A DNA stretch of 64,000 nt from Daldinia sp. FL1419 (lineage: Eukaryota; Ascomycota; Sordariomycetes; Xylariales; Hypoxylaceae). Position numbers and translations under genes: made by a program. Shown here one piece after another: positions 57,601 through 64,000 of this stretch. The stretch is from positions 124,001 to 188,000 of the forward strand of contig MU623351.1 in assembly GCA_025201765.1 (NCBI GenBank), written 5' to 3'. The notes beneath the pieces are model-generated. The model saw only the letters and a list, made by a program, of their open reading frames with translations. It searched no databases and was not told the DNA's origin. How positions within the stretch are numbered: the first letter of the stretch is position 1; every line of letters begins with the position of its first letter.

Positions 57601-58550
57601 GGCTGTGGAATAAAGGACTATGCAAGACTTATGGACTATAAGGTGAAAGAGGTCGCAACGGAAGGGACCGATTCTCGATTGATGATTCGCTGGTAATTTG
57701 TCTAGGGCTGTTTCGATTCTATGTCAAGGCTGACGTTTAATGGTCATTGGTCAACATGAAGTGAACAATTGGTTTGCATTAAACCTACCTACCTCCATAG
57801 GTAAGTACCTACGTACCTAGGTAGGTTTTGCCTGGTTTGTATGTACAAGCAGACAAACAGACAAGTTAGATAATTGCGCTAACTGGAACCTCCGATGTGC
57901 TTGTTCAAGGTCTAAACTGACGAATACCTGTGGCTTCTTTCTTTAGGTAGGTATTCTTAGGTATTCCTAGCGCTACCTAGGCGCTATTACTCGCCTAACA
58001 CGACTTATCCATAGCACACATTGTTTCTTGTGGCGGGTCCCCTGGGCGACTAGCCTCCCCCTAGTACGCTAATAATGAACCAATAATAATCGACCTTGTT
58101 AGGTTCCAGTGAGCCTCTTGGCCTAGTCCCGACCCCTCTCTCGCTTGTTTCATGTCTCTAAGCTCTGAACCACTTACACACCAATGAATCACTCTCCCGC
58201 TTCTATCATTCCCGTCATTCTCAACCCGTCTCAATCAAAGGGATGATGCGGGCGCATACTGTAGCCGGGCGGGTCCTTGGATGAGTTGTAAGCCGCCAGC
58301 CATTCACATCACCGCGACTCCAGCCTTTTGGGGTCGACGTTTGTAAACATGCCAACTTAGGGGCGAATAGAACAGGCGAGTAGAATAGGCGAATACACGG
58401 GATAGGCTGGAAAAGGTCCCTGGGCCATCTTTAGCCATCTACACGCATTGTTAAGATGCATACCTACACGGCATACCTTGTCTGAATACCTACGATTCGC
58501 ATCAGATGAACCCTATTCGGGAACAACCCCTGTGTGAAGGTGACCGAAAA
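51602..58550. other. Long gene-poor stretch
   Basis: No gene that I can support in about 7 kb. Open frames such as 53378-53650 (plus) and 53641-53937 (minus) lie in a GC-richer block (52850-54900) but overlap and lack recognisable residues. A perfect 7-bp hairpin (53004-53023) is in this block. Long T-runs are at 56066-56085 and 56678-56692. A TACCTACC inverted repeat lies at 57781-57828. Confidence 0.5.
57781..57828. repeat. Inverted repeat AAACCTACCTA / TAGGTAGGTTT
   Basis: Perfect 11-bp arms at 57781-57791 and 57818-57828 with more TAGGTA words in the loop. Same word family as the other intergenic clusters. Confidence 0.8.
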
Positions 58551-60966
58551 AAAGTAGATATAGATCTCGACGCACACTCCTTTTCTTACTCCCCCTCCAG
58601 ATCCCTTTCATCATCAGTCTTCCCTTTTATCGTCTAAAGAGCACCGCTAGTCGACAGCCTAGAAGAAGAACCCACCGTGTGGAATGAGCTTGGTTTTGTT
58701 TCGACAGTATTGAAAAGGGAACCGGTTATTGATATTTTATCATTACGACAGACAACCACGCACGTTTACGTTGACGACCGATACGAGATTTTTTTTTTTT
58801 TAATTCTAACACGATACGAAACCCACATCTTCTAGACTCCGGCTAGTCTATCATCGTCATTGCCCTTCCCTCCAAACAGGAGTATCTGGATTACCTGGAC
58901 TATCAGAAATATCTAGACTTATTCGGCAATTAATTGCTATCGCATATCTTTCAATCTGCCATTTAGAAAGCCCCTCTTTTCCACGACAATCTCCTTGTCA
59001 GGATCGACAAAGTTGCCCCCTCCCCCGGGTCTTAATAAAAAGGAATTACTTTGAGTAGATCGTATTATATATCAGGCTTTGCTTGCACATTCTAATCCAA
59101 GGATTCTCTTCGGGATACAAAGACACACAACACAGTCCAGGACAATCCTCAGTACTCGGTACTCAGTACAATACAAGACATAACTGGTCACACCGCTACC
59201 CGACAATAAGTTACAGTGTGTTTTGGTTTTGGCTTGATATTCATTCACCATCTTTTCCAGTGTTACGAGTCTTTGCGCGTCATCTTACTACATAAAACCC
59301 TCGTGACTCCAACTCGAGTTCTTTTTTATTTCAACTCTTATAAGGACCCCGCCAGACCCCGAATCATACTGCGCCTTGAGGCTCGGAGCCATCGGGTGCC
59401 ACTTTTTTTAGTCGTCAGCAATCAGCGAAGAGATTCGTCAGTCTTTTTTTTTTCACGATTCACGGCCATTTAGCCTACGCACTACGCCAGACAGCGTATC
59501 ATTCATATCATCTCATTCGGAGATAACTTTTCTGCCAGGACATTTTCTCACTTACCAAGGCTCAATCGTTATTTGACAACTTTCAGTTAGTCGAATATTT
59601 ACGGTCATTCTCCACCAATCTAGCAGTCTCCAGGTCTTCCGCCGGCTCGGGAACCTTGCCTTCTTTTTTGCAACCTCGCCACTCTTTACTGAGCAGGACA
59701 AGTTTTCAAGCCTAGCTGCTTAGCTGACTTAGCCCGTCACCTATACTATTCGGCAGTCTTCCGATTCTATTGAACGCCTTCTGGTAGCTACATCCACGTC
59801 AGCACCGTAGGCATTAATATTTCATAAAAAAGCCCGCCTTCGCGACCGGCATTTGCACTAATACATCCTCGACACCCCCGAAAGGGAAAAAAAAGGAAAT
59901 CCACTCTTAATAGCGAAGCCACATATCAACTACGCGTACAAGCGGCAATTGATTCATCAATCTTTTTTTCAATCCTAGCCCATAAGAGGGAAAGGGAAAA
60001 AAAAGAATAGCATATCGCAACGATTCGATTCCATCTAACTCTGTCGTCTCCACGTCCCGGAGAGAAGCGAGACAATTCAATTAAGCTTTAACAACTATTA
60101 ACGAATCCAGCCCCGATATTCCGAGGCAGACCCGGGAGGCCCGCTTATTCGCTGTACGGACGAGTAACGTACCTTCTTTACCTTCATTTTTTGAAAGGTT
60201 CGACTTAGGCAACTGGGAAATTCCTTGCCGGTCAAATCCGGAGTCCAGATAGGGAACATTGAACCTGACCCCTCCCACCCCTCCCTCCCTACCCCCTGCA
60301 TAGGCACCCGCACGAGCAGCTGCATACTACCTGCATACCTGCCTGGTACATCTTATCCTAGTACATCCAAGCACCTGCCACTAGCTGCTGCCACCTCCTT
60401 TTTAGTGGGCTCTGCACTAATAAACATTAAACCCCTGACCACCTTGGGTTGCCCACTTAATCTCTCTGAGTTACGAGTTACTTCCGAGTCCAGCCCAGCC
60501 CAGGCGACTTTGGCACGTCAGCGGTCGATCTTGCCAGGTATCCCGGTACTTAAGTTACTTTGGCTCAGCCTCTACAATCTGGGCATCCTCGATACTTCCT
60601 CACGTCACACACGCAGACGTACCCTTACACAGTAATTTGTGGGAATTAAGTGGTCTTTTCAGCGTTGCGCCTACTAGTCAGTCTCCCAGTCTGATATGAC
60701 CATAAGCTCCGCCTCGTGATACACCCATCCACATCCTCCATCCTATCGCATACTCCCACACTCACACAGTTAAAAAAACATCCCGGTCGCAAAGCTGTTG
60801 GTGCTTAATATATTACCAAGTGTCCATCCCATCCGTCTTCGCTTCCCCGGATTTTTCTTTCTTTTCCTCGAGCCGTTGCACTTGGGAAATATAATCAGGT
60901 CGTTGCCGGATATCATCACCCTTTGATACCTCGTTCTAGCAACGCATATCATACACCGTACACATA
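58551..60966 (+). promoter_or_regulatory. Probable long promoter/5' leader of the cyclin gene
   Basis: The plus strand is rich in pyrimidines (CTTTTC, CCTTCC, TTTTTTTT blocks) over about 2.4 kb before the cyclin start, unlike the mixed sequence before it. Several short upstream open frames lie in it, the largest at 60225-60635. This is an inference from composition; the transcription start is not known. Confidence 0.4.
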
Positions 60967-62109
60967 ATGTCTTCGACAACTAGGATACCTATGGCCGAGC
61001 TCAACGCCGCAGCCCTCGAGCACTTTGTATATAAGCCAGTAAGCCCGGCCATGATTGCATATCTGGCCCGTGCGGCGCGCGATGTCATCCAGTGCGATCC
61101 GACTATGATGCCTCCACCAGTCCAGAACAAGTCGCAATATCCTACACCTCCTAGGACGCCATCGCCGAAAGCCGTTCGTTGCGATGATAGCAGCTTACCT
61201 ACATTAGAAGAGTTCATCACGCAACTGGTTCGCTCTTCAAACGTTCAGGTGCCGACCTTGATGTCTACGCTGGTTTACTTGACTCGATTAAAGTCTCGAC
61301 TGCAGCCCATGGCCAAGGGTCTACGATGCACGACCCACCGAATTTTCTTGGCTGCGCTTATTCTTGCCGCCAAGTATCTTAACGATAGCTCACCCAAGAA
61401 CAAGCACTGGGCTGGCTACAGCCATATGAACACTGATAACTACAGCTTTGGTTTCAGCCGAACGGAGGTAAACTTGATGGAGAAGCAACTACTATTTCTA
61501 CTAGAATGGGAGTTGCGCATCACCGAAGAGGATCTCTACCGTGAGCTAGACCTCTTCTTGGCACCCATCCGTGAAAACATCGAGGCTTCGCACGCCCGTC
61601 GCATGCAGCGCAGGGAAAAGCTACGGAAGCAGCAGGAAGCCGAAGAATGGGCAGCCAGCCAGATCCCGTCGCCACCGAGCTCACGCGACGGCTCCCGCTC
61701 GAGGCAAGCTACGCCACCTTACGAAACCGTCCGCGTCACTCAGGATGTATCTACGCCACCCGGACTGGTTTACAGCTCAGCCTCAAGCAGCAGTGGCAGC
61801 TCTTACGCGTCTTCTGTTTCCTCCTTGCACCACTCGCGGTCTTCAACACCCCTGTCGGAACCGGGGGATGGCTATATCTCGTACGTTGATGGCTCGCTTT
61901 ACGATTCTCCCGTCGAGGTGGTCCTCGATATGCCGCAGCCGGCTGCTCGCACTAGGGGATACCGCAAGGACGCCAAGCAGCTACTGCCGTACGAGATTAG
62001 CGCGGATGATTTACGAACTCTTCAGGACGGCAGCGCTAAGACGAAGCGCGCGAGAACCGGAAGGGGCATGTGGGGCCGCATGTTCGGGGGCGGTATCACT
62101 TCACGATAA
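60967..62109 (+). CDS. Pho85-type (PCL) cyclin
   Basis: A single exon encodes 380 aa. PCL cyclins activate the Pho85 kinase and act in morphogenesis, cell-cycle entry or phosphate signalling. The cyclin box (about 75-200) has FITQLVRSSNVQVPTLMSTL, YLTRLKSRL, CTTHRIFLAALILAAKYLND, HWAGYS and FSRTEVNLMEKQLLFLLEWELRI, which suits the Pcl1/Pcl2 (PclA) group rather than Pho80. Before it lies a Pro/Thr segment with TPPRTPSP, a likely kinase target. After it come a basic helical piece (ARRMQRREKLRKQQEAEEW) and a Ser-rich tail with SSASSSSGSSYASSVSS. No intron is needed. Which PCL it is cannot be decided by eye. Confidence 0.88.
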   Translation: MSSTTRIPMAELNAAALEHFVYKPVSPAMIAYLARAARDVIQCDPTMMPPPVQNKSQYPTPPRTPSPKAVRCDDSSLPTLEEFITQLVRSSNVQVPTLMSTLVYLTRLKSRLQPMAKGLRCTTHRIFLAALILAAKYLNDSSPKNKHWAGYSHMNTDNYSFGFSRTEVNLMEKQLLFLLEWELRITEEDLYRELDLFLAPIRENIEASHARRMQRREKLRKQQEAEEWAASQIPSPPSSRDGSRSRQATPPYETVRVTQDVSTPPGLVYSSASSSSGSSYASSVSSLHHSRSSTPLSEPGDGYISYVDGSLYDSPVEVVLDMPQPAARTRGYRKDAKQLLPYEISADDLRTLQDGSAKTKRARTGRGMWGRMFGGGITSR

Positions 62110-64000
62110 TTATTTCATTTGTTTTGATTAGATGCATCAGCCAGGAGTTACGGATTTTGGATAAAGGCGCAAATTGTTACGAGCGGTGTAAGACTCCGAA
62201 CGGGGGTTGAAAAATTCTCGACCTCTACTCTTGCTGTTTTCCCCATAGAGTGGGTGGGACCTTGTCGTCATGATACCTACACGTACAGCATTTGATAATA
62301 ATAGGATGGGGAAAATGAGGTGCAGAAGAGGGGCGGGTTTAGGTATAATAGGCACTATGGAAAGCGGCGGATAGCATGCATTCTGGCATTGATTGCCTAT
62401 GGGGCACAACGATAAAGGGAATATACAGATCACTGGAGTTCCGGGTCTCGAGGGGAAGCCAAAAAAATGAAATCATGGATTGGGTACTACATGGTATTGG
62501 ATTGTTAATGGTACGGGAGCATCGATGAGATCTGTCGGCTTGATCGACGGACAAAACCAATAGCTAGCTAATTTACTGAAATGAAAATTCAACATTCGGT
62601 AAAGAATGAGTCTTTTTTTTCTTTTTTTTTGTTGGTAATTAATTTGAGTGATTAATACGAAAAACGGTGAAGAAAGTTATGGCGGCACAGGAGTGTAGGC
62701 TTCACAGGTTTAGACAATTACGAGACTATTTTTCGCCTCTTGCTTGTGAATAAATCTGTAATAGGCGCGCGTTTTTAATTCCTATATTTGGGCACCACCT
62801 ATACTAATTTTCCATATGCAAGATCGTCCAGGTAGTTGCATCATTCCCGTCTTATTAAGCTCTTGACAATTAATTCGCCGCTCGGTAACGTTTGTTCGGT
62901 TGCACCGACCCGTTACAATGCAGGACCGTCGGTATTTGGATTTTTCATCCCATGTCGCAGCACGCTACATGTGGTAAAGAAAGCAATAATCCATAAATAG
63001 GTTTATAGTTTATAGATGCATGTAAGGGGTTTGGGGTCTATGGCCTATGACATCGTTACGTAGTATTACCTTTCTATCTGGTAGTTATACAAGGACATAT
63101 ACAAGTAATCAATATCAAAATATCAGCTAGAGATATTGATAGATTGATAGCCTATTATTCTGTACTGCGATAATAATAAACTACCTACGATTATACTCGT
63201 AACTAGACCGAAATGAAACTACTTGGCCATTTCCCCCCTTTTTTCAGACGTACGGGAGCGGAAGGTAATGTTAGTAGCACTTGGGCGCATCGCCCGCGCA
63301 CAGTTGTGCCACCTTTAGAAGATATATTAACTAATAGTAGATTTATTGTATGTATTGCCAGTAGCGCGCGTCAAGGTGGCGGCGTTATGTGAGGGAGGGA
63401 TCTAGCCCCCTCTCCAGAGCTAGTATATGAGTTACATGGAGAAATAGAAACGCACCGACGATGCGGCACGGTGAACACGCCTCATTGTGCACAAGCCAAC
63501 AGAAGCGGATGCACGCAGACTTCCGCGGGCTGCTGGGTTTACGATTCCTCAACCTCCACAAAAGTTTCGATATGCAAAACAAACAAACAAAAATGCGATA
63601 GCTATTGGAGAATTGGGAAAAAGCATACATAGAAAGGCAGGTGGATGGGTTTCTGGTCCCTGTATGGATGGGAAATCCCGAGGATCACCTAGGTGAACAG
63701 ATGAAGCATCTCGAAATGGTAGTCGAGTGCTTCGAACAATCCTTCCGCGTTTCGGGGAGCCGCGGAGTGCCTTTTTGGGAGGAGGCATCGCACGAAATGG
63801 GATATGTGAGAGTGGCAAAGAAACCGGCCCTCCGACCCTCAACGACGAAATGCGTCAATGCACTGGTTTCGGCCGAGTATAGAAGAATCCATTTACTGGA
63901 GCTGCGTTGTTTACATCCCATACCTACCTGGTACACTACTATGCTCACCTATTCGGGTAGCATTCTTGTCCGGTCCCCAGGGTTGTTATATTTATTCCGC
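62110..64000. other. 3' flank and window end
   Basis: No gene supported. A compact imperfect hairpin (62885-62916) is the only notable structure. Overlapping frames near 63385-63948 lack support; a gene could begin beyond the window edge. Confidence 0.45.

Noticed and set aside
60225..60635. 136-aa plus-strand ORF before the cyclin
   Set aside because: Low-complexity composition and position in a pyrimidine-rich probable leader; treated as a possible upstream ORF, not a gene.
1..64000. tRNA, 5S rRNA or CRISPR arrays
   Set aside because: I looked for tRNA T-arm words (GGTTCGAAT type), 5S-like sequence and spaced repeats and found none convincing; tRNAscan or Infernal would be decisive.

Overview
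This window is nuclear DNA from a filamentous ascomycete (Pezizomycotina, most likely Sordariomycetes). Almost every gene is split by short introns of about 50-185 nt with GT..AG ends and CTAAC-like branch sites. The proteins are typical of fungi (Vps27, Hul4-like HECT ligase, Rei1, Ysc84/Lsb3, Pho85-type cyclin, a Git1-like transporter). Two degraded inverted-repeat elements are AT-rich; in the larger one the mismatches between its ends are all transitions, as repeat-induced point mutation (RIP) produces. I place it no closer than class. All exon models below were built by eye from splice signals, reading frame and remembered protein families; no search was run.

Layout. 0.4-5.3 kb: PEX11 (peroxisome division) and a Git1/PHS-type MFS transporter. 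6.3-8.5 kb: ER chaperone BiP/Kar2 ending in HDEL (minus). 9.35-9.62 kb: a miniature inverted-repeat element. 10.2-12.9 kb: ribosome-rescue GTPase HBS1 (minus). 13.9-16.4 kb: ESCRT-0 subunit VPS27 (minus), head to head with a divergent USP-type deubiquitinase (17.3-19.4 kb). 20.5-22.7 kb: long-chain acyl-CoA synthetase (minus). 24.3-26.2 kb: chaperonin subunit CCT5. 27.2-31.3 kb: large HECT ligase with an AZUL-like zinc finger (minus). 33.8-35.6 kb: REI1. 36.8-38.8 kb: secreted histidine acid phosphatase/phytase-like protein.

From 39.7 to about 44.3 kb the character changes. There is a 1.87-kb, extremely AT-rich transposon relic with 48-bp inverted ends, then a small beta-rich protein gene whose signal peptide seems to be out of frame by one T, a broken reading frame, and an orphan 164-aa ORF. 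Housekeeping order resumes with MsrB (minus), an Age2/SMAP-type ArfGAP, a short Sft1-like SNARE (minus) and YSC84/LSB3. A 9.4-kb stretch with no convincing gene (51.6-61.0 kb) precedes a Pho85-type (PCL) cyclin, for which its last 2.4 kb looks like a long leader and promoter. The final 1.9 kb holds no gene I can support.

The genes do not form one pathway or an operon. Three themes recur: ubiquitin and endosomal sorting (VPS27, USP, HECT), phosphate and phosphoinositol use (Git1-like carrier, acid phosphatase, Pho85-type cyclin), and translation and protein folding (HBS1, REI1, CCT5, BiP). Intergenic DNA is peppered with palindromic TAGG/TACC-type repeats. I see no clearly new multi-gene system; the best leads are the inverted-repeat elements, the accessory pocket at 39.7-44.3 kb, and several unusual splice features.
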